This document shows positions 50,204 to 61,763 of a stretch of 64,000 bases of DNA, one piece after another. Origin of the DNA: Ailanthus altissimus (Eukaryota > Streptophyta > Magnoliopsida > Sapindales > Simaroubaceae); assembly GCA_946807835.1 (NCBI GenBank), contig OX327694.1, positions 9,994,001-10,058,000 on the forward strand. Direction: 5' to 3'. Every line of letters starts with the position of its first letter. The first letter of the stretch is position 1. Under the pieces are notes generated by a model. It did not search any database and had not been told where the DNA came from. It was given only the letters and a program-made list of their open reading frames with translations. A program made the translations under genes and the position numbers.

Positions 50204-51485
50204 ATGGCTGATAATAAAAATGTTCACGAAGATTATGATAATGTACATATCCGAACCATGTGTGAATACTTGCAACCTCCTCGCAACTCTACAGCCTCAT
50301 GCTTCATTTTTCCTTTAAATGACAATAATTTTACATTTATGCCTGGAATGATTCCCTTAATTCCAATTTTTTATGGCTTAGAATCGGAAAGTTCATATTT
50401 GCATTTAAAAGAATTTGAGGATGTCAGTAGTACATTTAATGACAAAAGATGTAGTGAATAAATAATTAGGCTTAAGTTATTTCCATTTTCTTTGCAAGAT
50501 AAGGCAAAAACTTGGCTTAATTCTTTAACACCAAGGTCAATAGGTACTTGGCAAGAAATGCAATGTGAATTCTTAAAGAAATGTTTTTCACCACATAAAA
50601 CTAATGCTTTGTAAAGAGAAATTCAAAATTTTTCTCAAAAAGAAAATGAAACATATTTTCAATGTTGGGAAAGATTCAAAGATTTGTTGAATTCTTGCCC
50701 ACATCATGATTTTGAAAAATGGACAATAATTAGTTTTTTCTATGATGGTTTAATTCCTGAGATAAAATAATTCATTGAAACCATGAGTAATGGTGAATTT
50801 TTAGACAAAGACCCAGATGAGGCATTTGATTATTTGGATTATTTATTGGAGAATTTCCAAAATTGGCAAGTCACTAGTTCTGCCAATTCAATTAGATCTA
50901 ATCTTGCAAGTTCTAGTGGAGGAAAATATCAACTGAGTCAAAAACATAATCTAAGTGGTAGGGTAAATAGCTTGGCTAGGAAAGTAGAAGCTATGGAAAT
51001 GAGGAAACTAAGAGAAACCAAATCCATTCTTACTGAAGAAGTTTGTGGTATTTGTGATATTGTTGGCCATCCCATAAATGAGTGTCCAAACATTCTAATC
51101 TTTAAGGAAGCCATAAACTATACTAAAAAACCTTTTCCATCTCAATACTCCAACACCTATAACACAAACTAGAGAAACCATCCAAATTTTAGTTGGAGAA
51201 ATGATAACAATGCTAAAACACAACCTCAGCAAAAGCTTTCAAATCCTCTTCCATATCACTCATCAAACATAAAAACCCTTGAGAAGACATTTCAAGCATT
51301 CATGCGTGAGTAATCAATACTTAATGATCAAACTTCAAGGGCCATTAATGAGATCAAGAGTACACTTTCCAATCTGACATCTTTTTTGCAAAATCAAGAA
51401 AAAGGTAAGTTTCTTTTTCAACCTAAACCCAATCTCGTGAGTCAATTCAATGTAAATGAATCTTGTGAAAAGAAAAATCACTTGA
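50204..51485 (+). pseudogene. Athila gag
   Basis: The start is MADNKNVHEDYDN at 50204. Gag blocks follow: RLKLFPFSLQDKAKTWLNSL (about 50470), WQEMQCEFLKKCFSPHKTN (about 50550), ETYFQCWERFKDLLNSCPHHDFE, then DPDEAFDYLDYLLEN in the frame open at 50783-51172. A CX2CX4HX4C-like knuckle is readable as CGICDIVGHPINEC (about 51044). In-frame stops at 50459, 50612, 50768, 51170 and 51311 sit where relatives usually have Gln or Arg. Apart from these the frame is kept, so decay is fairly recent. Confidence 0.8.
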
Positions 51486-51960
51486 AAATATTAATGCCAT
51501 TACAACACTTCGCAGTGTGTTGGTTAATGCAGAGATGTAACAGATATAAGGATAACGATATGCAATGCTGAATACAAATCAAAAGAGGATTTAGTTTGAC
51601 AGAGGCTCCAATAATTCATAATCACAGTGAAATACATTGTAAACCCTCAGAAAGTTTCCTGGGCATAAAATGTGTTGTGACATATCTCTAGGGAAATGGC
51701 TTTGGTGTGCCAGAGGTATCTACTTGTCCTCGAATATGAAACTTTGCAAAATGATTGATAACAGCAAACCTTTCCAACTCCTGACATTCCACTCTAATAT
51801 CTACTATTGATGCTGTCTTGTCCACTCTTTCAAAGTTGTTTTCAAGCTTCTGTGCTCTAGTAGATAGCTCTTCAATAAAGTTCAAAAGTTGCTGGTCCCC
51901 AGTTACCTCAATAGTTTTAAGACTCTCAGAAGCCATGTTATTGTTGTCAGTTGTACAATA
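51486..51960 (-). mobile_element. Antisense cDNA-like insert of unknown origin
   Basis: About 475 bp interrupt the gag-protease linker: the + frame reads NINAITTLRS just before and VIDKN just after. On the minus strand it holds an intact 82-residue frame (51936-51688) starting MASESLKTIEVTGDQQLLNF, then a helical segment EELSTRAQKLENNFERVDK, a C-terminal part with CQELERFAVINHF, and the end GTPKPFP. A short leader and about 200 bp of 3' UTR-like sequence surround it. There is no intron, poly-A or duplication. The protein is not recognised; a small coiled-coil host protein is likely. Confidence 0.6.
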
Positions 51961-52790
51961 CTTTACGGTTATTGATAAAAATATTTCAAAAAAAGATGAA
52001 CATAAACCACTTGAAGTGGAAAATGAGAAGAAAAAATAGTCAAAGACTTTTGAGATAGAAAAGTGTCCAATTCCTGCCCCATTTCCTCAAAGATTAAAAC
52101 CCACTGAAAAGTTGAACCTAAATTCTGACATCTATGAGCTTTTCAAGCAAGTTAAAATAAATATCCCTTTATTGGATGCAATAAAGCAAGTCCTATCTTA
52201 TGCCAAATTTTTGAAAGATTTGTGCACGGTCAAAAGAAAGCTTAATGTTTGAAAAAAAGTATTTTTGACCGAAAGTGTAAGTTCAATCATTCAACAAAAC
52301 ACTCCTCCAAAATACAAAGATCCTGGATGTCTAACCATTTCTTGTGTGCTTGGTAATTTTAGGATTGATCGTACATTACTTGATTTAGGAGCTAGTGTTA
52401 ATCTTTTGCCTTGTACTGTTTATGAGCAATTAGAACTTAATGAGCTCAAACCTACTCCAATCACTCTTCAACTTGCTGATAGAAGTGTGAAAGTTCTAAG
52501 AGGAGTAGTGGAAGATTTGCTTGTTTAAATTGATAAATTTTATTTTCTTGTTTATTTCATTGTTTTGGATACACATCCTGTTTTAAACTTTAATGCTCAA
52601 GTTCTAATCATTCTAGGTCATTCATTTCTTACAACTTCTAATGCTTTGATTAATTGTGAAATGGTCTTTTGAAGTTATCTTTTGGTAATATGACTTGTGA
52701 ACTGAATGTTTTTAATATTTCTAAGCAATTTATGGATGATGATGATCATAATGTGCATTAAGTTGACCTAATCGAAGAGCTTGTACATGA
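51961..52790 (+). pseudogene. Athila protease region
   Basis: After the insert the frame runs IDKNISKKDEHKPLE, then FPQRLKPTEKLNLNSDIYELFKQVKINIPLLDAI (about 52090-52180). The aspartic protease core lies in the frame open at 52265-52528: KDPGCLTISCVLGNFRID, then LLDLGASVNLLP with the catalytic Asp at about 52381. The typical Ser/Thr after Asp is Leu (DLGA), as often in Athila. ILGHSFLTTSNALINC follows near 52610. A frameshift near 52670 and stops break the ORF. Confidence 0.75.
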
Positions 52791-53620
52791 TGAATTTCAC
52801 GTCTATTCTTTTGCAAATGATTATAAAATGAAAAATAAATCTAAAACTCGTTCTTATTCACAAGTTTTTGGAATAAACAAATGGAGACCAATATTTGAGG
52901 AATTACCACCAAATACGAATGCTCCATTGCCATTAAATGTGCAACCACCAAAACCTGAATTGAAACCATTGCCATCTTATCTCAAGTATTCATTTTTGGG
53001 TGAAAATGAAACTTTCCCTGTAATCATCTCGTCTAAGTTGAATTCACTCCAAGAAAGTAAGTTACTTGACATTTTGAAATTGCACAAAAATGCATTAGGA
53101 TGGACCATTGCTGATATTAAAAGAATTAACCCTTTAATATGCACACATAAGATTTATTTAGAGGATAATGCCAAACCCTCTAGAGAGATGCAACGAAGGC
53201 TCAATCCTAACATGAAAAAAGTGGTAAGAAACCAGATCCTTAAGATTTTAGATGTAGGAATCATCTATCCTATTTTTGACAGTAAATAGGTAAGTCTTAC
53301 TCAAGTTATACCTAAGCAATCTAGAGTAATTGTAGTCAAAAATAAAAATAACAAATTAATTCCAACTAGAACGGTTACTAGTTGGCGCATGTGCATTGAC
53401 TATAGGAAGATAAATTTGATGACTAGGAAATATCACTTCCCTCTACCTTTCATGGATCAAATTTTAGAAAGGGTAACTGGGCATGAATTTTATTATTTCC
53501 TAGATGGGTATTCTAGGTACAACCAAATTAAAACTGCACTTGAGGATCAAGAAAAAAACTACTTTTACATTCTCTTTTGGAATATTTGCATACGAAAGAA
53601 TGCCTTTTGGTTTATGCAAT
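52791..53620 (+). pseudogene. Athila RT, N-terminal half
   Basis: The frames 52828-53289 and 53389-53625 give the RT approach and fingers: ELKPLPSYLKYSFLGENETFP, KLHKNALGWTIADIKRINP, ILDVGIIYPIFDSK (stop at 53287 in place of the usual Trp), NNKLIPTRTVTSWRMCIDYRKIN, FPLPFMDQILERVTGHEFYYFLDGYS. A one-base frameshift near 53560 leads to YERMPFGLCN at about 53618, where the RT is cut off by inserted LTR sequence. The YVDD palm and the thumb are absent from the element. Confidence 0.85.
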
Positions 53621-56600
53621 TGTAACACCTTTCTCACTCGTCTATCATCGAGACACGAGATCAGGGGGTGCTACGATAGCATCGAATAGAAACAATGATA
53701 ATGATTATTCAAAATTCAAAAAAATATTTTTGTTTTATAAATATTTACGGAGAAAAACTGACAGTCTCCCCTAAAAATTGAATTTTTTACACTACCTGTA
53801 ACAAAAGAAACACTCCCAAATTTCAATATCCATTCTTAACTAACTTCCATATTTATTTTTCAGCAAATATTCACAACTCATATTGCAATCTAAATGTATC
53901 AAACTTTCACCAAACTATTTCACATCCAGTATATTATCAAAATAGATATCATATATCATCATGATTTTAAAGGAGACAGTTCTGAAGAAATACATATATA
54001 CATGCACATACACTAAATTTCTATAATGTAATATACAACAGTTTATAGACAAATAAAATATCTACCAAAAATAATTATATATAGAGAGAGGATGTGAGCA
54101 ACTCTGAGCAGCTGCAGAAAGATTTACTCTTCAGTCTTTAGTGATGGCAACTCTACTACCTGCGTATGGTAAATCCAACGCGTTAAGTACAACAACTTAG
54201 TGGGTGTACACAAAAGATGAAACAGTATAATAAAAGTTTATTACCTTTTTACAATAAACTATATATATAAACAATAAAATTTTTAGTAATAACCAATTTT
54301 TTTGCCATATATCATAATAAATCAAAATTTATCAATTAATTAATTCATTAAACCAAAACATTATTTGATTTCTCATTTCAATTAATCAAAAAATATATAT
54401 ACAAATATCATATTTATAATTAATCCAAGTAGGCGCCCAAAATAAACACTGACACAATACCATGGATTGGCTAATGGGCTAACAAATATCAGATAATGAT
54501 CCGGCATTAACCACTCGATGACTACCCACCAAATCCAGAACAGATCAGAATAGATAACAGATCGGATACACAGAGTAATGTCATCGGACAAGAAAAAGGC
54601 GCAGTACTGCTATAATACCCTATTAGCATGCCAACTACCAATCCTCCCTACTAATGTTCAGGTTTACTTAGGGCGTCTCAATAGTATTATTAATACATTA
54701 TTTTTCTTTAAAAACTCTTTCACACAAATTTATTATTATTAAACTAAATTATTATACAAATTCACGTTTACTCAATTTTGCTGATTATTCATGTTTAGAC
54801 ATAAATATTTTTTTATTATTACAAATAGGCTCAGAATTTCCCACTATTCACCTTTATGCCTAAAATTTCTAAAATTTTATACATAAGCCCAAATATTCCA
54901 AAATTTTTCATATAGGTCCAAAATATTCAAAAATACCCAAATAAGTTTCAGATTTTCCAGATTTAATAATTCAGCCCAAAAGTTTCCAATTTTTCATTTA
55001 TAGGCCCATTTGTTCCAAATATTTGCCATTAGGCCCCAATTTCTTCAACAAGTCATATATAAGTTCTAATTCCATACTAATTCACATAAAGACATAAATT
55101 TTTTAAAAATTTACAAATTAGTCCTATTTTTAGAATTTTTCATATAAGTCCTATTTCCTCAAAATTCATATTTATGCCCAAATTTTCTTTTCTTTTCAAT
55201 TTTGACCACTAATTAATATCCAATACTCAAAACATATTTAATACATTTGGAAACAATATAATTATCAATTCAATGCCATAGTTCAACATACTCATCCATC
55301 ATATTATTAAAAAAACATAAATATACACTAAATTTCCTAAGGTAAGAATTTAAGTTTCAAACTAAAGTGGACACCAACCTTATAAGCTTAATTCCTCCAC
55401 TTGACTCACATATTCTCCTTCTCCTTCCCTTGGCTATCTTGGCCAAGCTTTCACCTTCATTTGCCAAAATACACAAATAATGAATAAATTTTTAATTTAC
55501 CAAATTAAAAACATAATTCACTAATTCTACATGGCTACTTCATCTATTAACCATTGAAACTCCAAATCTATATTCAATAGAATTTTTAGCATCAACTCAC
55601 CTTGAATAACACTTTATACCTTAAAATTGATCCTTGAAACTTGATGAAGAGGGCTTTAATTAAGGATTTGGAGGCTTAATTTATTAATGAAAGTATTGAG
55701 AATTGTTGAATTTAAAGGGGGATAAAAGAAAAATGGAGAGAAAATGCAAAAGGGAGGGGATGACCAAAGGTTTTGAATTCTCTAATTTTTTCAATACTGT
55801 AATATCCAATCCCTATTAGTAGTATAGGCGCCTAGATTTTGGTATAGAACAAATAAGACACCGTAGGGTTACTCGATTTTAACCCTATTAAAATATTTTC
55901 TTTATAGTGTACGTGAGAGATATCAGACCTAATTTGGTAATTTCACACTTGATCGGTGCGCCGGACGACCCTAGAATAGTTTTAGAATTTTTCTCTATTG
56001 GCTTGGAAAAGAAAATTCTAATTTACTACATGAATTTCCATTTAAGGGTTATGAATGGAACAAGCCTTTGTTGAGAAACATAATCCATATATTAGAGAAT
56101 GGACCAATTAGAAGAAATCTCATGGATTGCCAAGTTGGAAGTTCTAGTTAGTTCTTTGGACTATTCCAACTAGATAGTTACAAATGAAGTAATTACATAA
56201 TTAGTTTTCAACTAATGGCAAATTAGTAATTTTGAGAAAGTTGAAGGGCAAAATGGTAAATAGAGGGAGGACTATAAATAGGTTGGAAGTGTGTAGAATT
56301 TTGAAGATGATCAAAAGCAAACACTTAGAACAAAAGAGAGAAAATTCGAGCTTGGAAAGGGGGGCTGCTACAGTGACCTTTCAAGTTTTGTTTTCATGCA
56401 TTTTCATGTGTAATCAAGCCAAATTAAGGTTACAAACCAATCCCTAAGCTCAATTGAAGTCTCTATTAGAGGAAATTCAAGAAAAAGAGGTAAGAAAAGC
56501 ATCTTTTATGAGTTTGATAAGTGAGAATTCAAGAATGTGTTAATTGATGTTCTTATGTGTATTCTTGGCTTAGATTGAGTTGAATTCTAGTTTGGAGCTT

Positions 56601-58618
56601 GAAGGAGTCATCAATTTGAAGAAATTGGCAAGGTGAGAATTAGGATTTTTGGTGATTTTGTTGTAGAGATTTCAATTGATTGTAATTAGGGCTTTAGAAT
56701 GAAATTGACATGATTTTGTTGTAATTGGAACAAGAAATTGAGAAAAGGAATGTGTTGGAACCTAGGGTGAAATTTTGCCACTTTAGGGAAGTTAGGAATT
56801 AAGTGGTGTTTTGATTGAATTGTTGTGTGTAAATGATGCATATTGTGAATTGGATGTATATGGTTGATGAAAAAACCCAAAAATGAAGAAAATGAGACAT
56901 AATTGTCCATGTTGGAAAGGTGAAGGGCAAGTATGTCCAATCAAATTATAAGATGTTCAATAATTTTCACGGCGCCGGATGGTGAGTTAGTTTCGATTAT
57001 GGCTCCGTAACTAAAATCGGGAAGTAGTTTACATCCGGGCTTTGTATGCTGATTAGGGCATTTAGTAGTTAAATGAGATTCTGGTGTTCGATTTGGTTTT
57101 AAATGTCATTTATGGCGCGTAGGTGAGGATAACCGAGAGCGTTAACGGGAGCAGGAATCGGGAGCGAAATTGAGCGCGGAGCGGTTGTGAGTGAAAATAT
57201 GCCATTTCTTTTACTTTTCGGTTATTATGTAGGATTCCGCTGCGTAGCCAGTGAGATGTCTTGAGATGTCACTGTGAGTGCTGCTAGTTGAGGTGCCCCG
57301 TGACCTACTCACGTATGCGGTGCTAGTTGAGTCGCTGCGTGGGTATAGAGCTTTACGGTTACCATTGGTACAGCTTAGAAAGAAAATGGTCAAGCGAGGA
57401 TTTTACTAGTTTTTGATTTACCGATAGCATTTATGCATTTATATGCACACAGCAGTTATTATGTTATACAGATTCTGAATATAGTTTTCCAAAGATGTAG
57501 ATAAAACTCGCTCGGCAAGATTTCATTAGCATATGATATTAGAAACCGTTTTACAATTTTACATCCGTTTTAGAAGCATAATTTCTGCATGTACTTTAAA
57601 AATTGCTATCTTTGTATAATATTCTTGTAATTGAATTCTCATTTACACTCACTGAGCTCCTTTAGCTCACTCGTTTTATGTTTTATGTTTTAAACCCCTT
57701 TCCCAGGTGCAGGTCTCGAAACGCAAGCTGCTGATTCTCCTATCGCCGAGTAGTGGGCCGAATCCATAGATAATTTTTGTACATGTAAATGTGCTAATAG
57801 CACTCTTTACTTTATGCATAATAGTTGTAGGCATGTATATTTGTAAGTATGTGTTGAATCAAGAAGAAGAGATTTCCAGTTGATGATGATCGTTTTTTAC
57901 TTTTTATGATTATGCTTATTTTGTGATTTACACGAAATATTTGAGTTGTGTTGGATTTGATTTGAAAAGGACCGCAGGTCCGAATTGGTATAATTGAGAT
58001 GTGTTCGAATTAGAAGTGAAATTTCCTTGCAGGTTTATATGGATTTTCTGAAAAACAGAGGAAACTCTGTCCGTTTGTTTTTAAAACTAAGATGTCGTTT
58101 TCATGTATATTACTAGATCTTCTTAGTAGTAACAAGAATTAAAAAGGGGTTCGCCTCGCGGAATTTCTTAACTTACCCAGTTAGGTTCGGAGGAACTTTC
58201 GTCGGGGTGCCCGGCAGAGCCACTGGGATCTATAGTAGAGGGTCTCGGGTCGGGTCCTGTCATATTCCCCCTTTTATAGCCTTTATTTTTCTTTCCAAAA
58301 ATACCCCCAACTAAACCCAAAATTACAAAAATACCATTGGTTAGAAATGGTGGTATTTGATTGGTCCAAAAATTCCAAACACTATTCATAACTACACTAA
58401 ATAAAACATCTAGTTTAAATCTAACTAATTCTAGTAAATTCCATTTAACAATGTTGACAAAATTCTATTGGTCCAAATATTGGAAAAGTATTTATAGCAT
58501 AGGTTTTAATTCCATGCAAACACTTATACCATACTACACTTATTCAACTAATCAAATTCTTTCATTTCTTTTGACTAATAAATTCAATCAAAATAAATAA
58601 AAATTTTGGGGTAAAACA
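53621..58618 (-). repeat. Tekay-like LTR inserted in Athila RT, minus strand, itself interrupted
   Basis: On the plus strand it begins TGTAACACCTTTCTCACTCG, and the far end reads ...TTGGGGTAAAACA; on the minus strand these are TGTTTTACCCC...GGTGTTACA, standard Tekay-type termini. Excluding the nested LTR at 55798-58262 it is about 2.5 kb. Words like 'aggcccaaatt/tagtccta' along 54830-55200 are typical of these LTRs. Flanks gcaat / tgttc do not match, and about half of the RT is missing at the site. The last few bases near 58612 may belong to the host frame. Confidence 0.6.
55798..58262 (+). repeat. Tekay-like LTR, plus strand, nested
   Basis: It runs from TGTAATATCCAATCCC to GGGTCGGGTCCTGTCA, 2465 bp. 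The last 880 bp are nearly identical to 1-879. A TATA-like 'ctataaatag' lies near 56271 (ggactataaataggttgg). No primer site or internal sequence follows, so it is a solo LTR. Flanking 5-mers (aatac / tattc) do not form a clear duplication. Confidence 0.75.
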
Positions 58619-59093
58619 TGTTCAGTCATTCTTAGGACATGCTAGTTTTTATAGAAGGTTCATTAAAGATTTTAGTGCCATATCTAGACCATTGCGTAAT
58701 CTTTTGTCAAAAGACACTATTTTTGAATGGACCACGGCTTGTCAAGAAGCATTTGATAAACTTAAAAGCATGTTAACTTCTGCTTCTATTATTCAATCTC
58801 CTGATTGGTCTTTACCTTTTGAAATCATGTGTGATGCTAGTGATTATGCAATTGGAGCTATTTTAAGGCAAAGAAAAGATAAGAAACCCTATGTCATATA
58901 TTATGCAAGTAAAACACTTGATAGTGCTGAAATGAATTATTTCACAACTAAAAAGGAATTACTTGCAGTAGTATTTGCTTTGGAAAAGTTTAGATCTTAT
59001 CATGTTGGTTCATCCATTGTTGCATTTAGCGATCATGCAGCTTTAAATTATCTTATTTCGAAGAAGGATGCTAAGCTAAGGTTAATTAGATAG
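58612..59093 (+). pseudogene. Athila RT end and RNase H
   Basis: The frame resumes in the RT connection with QSFLGHASFYRRFIKDFSAI (about 58623) and goes on into RNase H: LPFEIMCDASDYAIGAILRQ (first catalytic Asp), TTKKELLAVVFALEKFRSYH (Glu), VAFSDHAALNYLIS (Asp). All visible RNase H acidic residues are kept. The open stretch 58692-59093 ends at a TAG at 59091 where relatives have Trp. Confidence 0.85.
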
Positions 59094-60722
59094 ATACTTC
59101 TCCTCCAAGAATTCAACATCACAATTAAGGATAAAAAGAGAGTTGAAAATGTTATAGCCGATCATTTATCTATACTTATTTGTGATGAATCTTTTGAAAT
59201 TTCACCAATCAATGATACATTTCCTAATGAACAAATTTTTGGTATAGTTAATTTACCTTGGTTTGCTGACATTGCTAATTTTCTTGTTACAGGAAAACTT
59301 CCATCTCATTGGCAATCCCAGGACAAAAGAAAGTTTTTATATGAGATACGTAATTTTTTATGGGATGATCCATACCTCTTTAAATATTGTCCTGACCAAA
59401 TCATAAGACGATGTGTGCCTGATAATAAAATTCAAGATGTCATTTTCTTTTGTCATTCTGAAGCTTGTGGTGGTCATTTTTCTTCAAATAAAACTACAAC
59501 AAAAATTTTACAATATGGATTTTACTGGCCCACCCTTTTCAAAGATACCTACGAGTTTTGCAAAACTTGCGAACAATGTCAAAAGTTAGGAAGTATAACC
59601 AGTAGGAACATGATATCATTAAACCCAATTTTAGTAATCGAACTTTTTTGTTGTTGGGGTATTGATTTTATGGGTCTGCTTCCTTCTTCTTTTGGATACA
59701 TTTATATTTAGGTGGTTGTTAAGTATGTTTCCAAATGGGTTGAGTCAATCCTCTATAAAAACAATAATCATAAAATGGTTTTTGAAGTTTTTAAAAAATA
59801 ACATTTTGACAAGGTTTGAAATTCCTAGAGTAATTATAAGTGATGGAAGTTCACACTTTTGTAATAAACCTTTTGAATTGTTGATGAAAAAACATGGAAT
59901 CACACACAAAGTGTCTATACCTTACCATCCACAAACATTTGGACAAGTTAAGCTTGCTAATAGGGAAATCAAATGAATTTTAGAAAAAAACTATAAACCC
60001 AAATAAAAAATATTGGTTTTTATGACTAAATGATGCACTTTGGGCTTATCGTACTAGTTTTAAATCACCAATTGTTATGTCTCCCCTATAGGCTTATTTT
60101 TTAAAAACCTTGTAATTTACTTGTGGAATTGGAACATAAAGCTTTTTGGGCTATCAAAATGATTAACTTTGACTTAGATAAAACTGGTTCACTAAGAAAA
60201 CTTCAGTTGAATGAATTAGAGGAAATCAGGAATGATGCTTATGAAAACTCTAGGATCTAAAAAGAGAAAATAAAGACATTTCATGACAAACACATTGTCA
60301 AAAAAACTTTTGAACCTCCACAGAAAGTTCTCTTGTATGATTCAAGATTACACTTGTTTCCTGACAAACTTCGTTCTCGATGGACTGGACCTTTCATTAT
60401 TAAAAAGGTTTTTTCTCATGGAGCTATTGAAATAAAGACATTTCATGACAAACACATTGTCAAAAAAACTTTTGAACCTCCACAGAAAGTTCTCTTGTAT
60501 GATTCAAGATTACACTTGTTTCCTGACAAACTTCGTTCTCGATGGACTGGACCTTTCATTATTAAAAAGGTTTTTTCTCATGGAGCTATTGAAATTAAAA
60601 ATCCAAAAAATGAAAATAATTTTAAAGTCAATGGACAACGATTGAAAAACTATGAAGAGAGGGTAAACAACTCTATGTGTCTTGAGGACATCCAACTTGT
60701 AGAGCTTATCTATCATACTTGA
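59094..60722 (+). pseudogene. Athila integrase
   Basis: The HHCC zinc domain is in the frame 59415-59711 (HSEACGGHF ... CKTCEQC). The core shows GIDFMGLLPSS (first Asp), then IISDGSSHF (second Asp) and GQVKLANREI in frame 59662-59976. The family's catalytic Glu (GQ-x-E) is Lys here, one G-to-A change. The C-terminal GPF-type domain ([15 protein letters not shown]) occurs twice because of a 162-bp tandem duplication at 60271-60594. The frame ends [18 protein letters not shown] at 60722. Other stops include 59709 and those near 60005-60060. Confidence 0.85.
60271..60594 (+). repeat. Perfect 162-bp in-frame tandem duplication
   Basis: 60271-60432 and 60433-60594 appear identical by eye. The unit encodes 54 residues from [14 protein letters not shown] to VFSHGAIEI. 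The length is a multiple of three, so the integrase C-terminal frame stays open through both copies. Confidence 0.92.
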
Positions 60723-60904
60723 TCAGGTTCTATCTATCTGTGCTATATTTCATGTTTTAATTTTGTTTGTTATTTTTTTCTCTCTTGTATGTTTTTATTT
60801 CCCAATTAAGTGGTGGATTATGGTACTCCGTAACATTTTAAGTTGATTTTTTCAATTTCTCATAATTACTGAAACCTTCTTCTTCTCCCTCTTTCTTACA
60901 AAAC

Positions 60905-61586
60905 ATGGATGCCATTTTTAAAACATTTTAAAAAAAGTTTTCCCTTATTGCCTCAACATACCTTAAAAAGATTTACCAAGCAAGATGTGAAATATTAAGG
61001 TTATTAATGATTATGAATATACCTGCTGATATACGTTGGTTAATTAAAGCCCACGTCCGATTGGCAGGTGAGTTTTCAGACTCATTTATTTCTTACATTC
61101 CTGGATTAGGTAAAAGTTCTTTTATAAACAGGCGAAGAGCAAAAAGATTAGATGTTTGTTATAAGTGTGCACGTATGACTTGTAACACAAGATGCCGCAG
61201 TTTAGGAATGGTATCTATAAATCGCAAAGATAAAATTAGATTCATTAGAGATGGCCTGAGTAAGGAGTCTTTGGATGATATTTTAATGCCTTTTGAGACA
61301 CATCCTAGTGGATATGTGCATATTGCCATTTGTGACTTATGAGAATTATTCTTAAAAGAATGTGAGCGGTACAGTCTCGAAAATCTGACTCTAAAAGACC
61401 CTGTTTGCCAATTTATAAGAAAATTGGATATGAAGCATATCCCTGATCCATAGAGGGCGTTTAAGCCATTTTTAGACTTAAAACCAGAGGAAGATGTGAG
61501 CCACAATCACAACTACTTATATATATTTACTTTAGTAGTTAAATATTTTATTTCAACCTTAAATGTCTTCTCCAATAATAACTAAC
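60905..61586 (+). pseudogene. Cys-rich accessory frame of the Athila element
   Basis: One frame runs from ATG 60905 (MDAIFKTF) to about 61586 with only three stops (codon 9, TGA at 61340, TAG near 61453). Its main part (61007-61342) reads IPADIRWLIKAHVRLAGEF, SFISYIPGLGKSSFINRRRA, then VCYKCARMTCNTRC (four Cys, CX2C-X4-C-X3-C, possible metal site) and MVSINRKDKIRFIRDGLSKE. Later blocks are LENLTLKDPVCQFIRKLDMKH and FKPFLDLKPEEDVSHNH. The domain is not one I can name. It lies where Athila elements may carry an env-like ORF, but no signal peptide or membrane segment is evident. It directly precedes the LOG-like gene. Confidence 0.6.
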
Positions 61587-61763
61587 CACCCATAACCGAC
61601 TTTGATTTTAAAAACTTTTTAAAGCTTAAATCTTATCCAATAACAACCAACCACCCATTAAACTTTTCCGTGGCAACACCTTTTTGGCCCTATAAATATA
61701 TTACATTATTTTTGCATCTTTATATTTACTTAAAATCATTTAAGGGTTAGGGAGAGTGTAATA

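Noticed and set aside
60905..61586. Interpretation of the Cys-rich frame as a retroviral envelope gene
   Set aside because: No signal peptide, transmembrane segment or fusion-like region can be seen; only the position is env-like.
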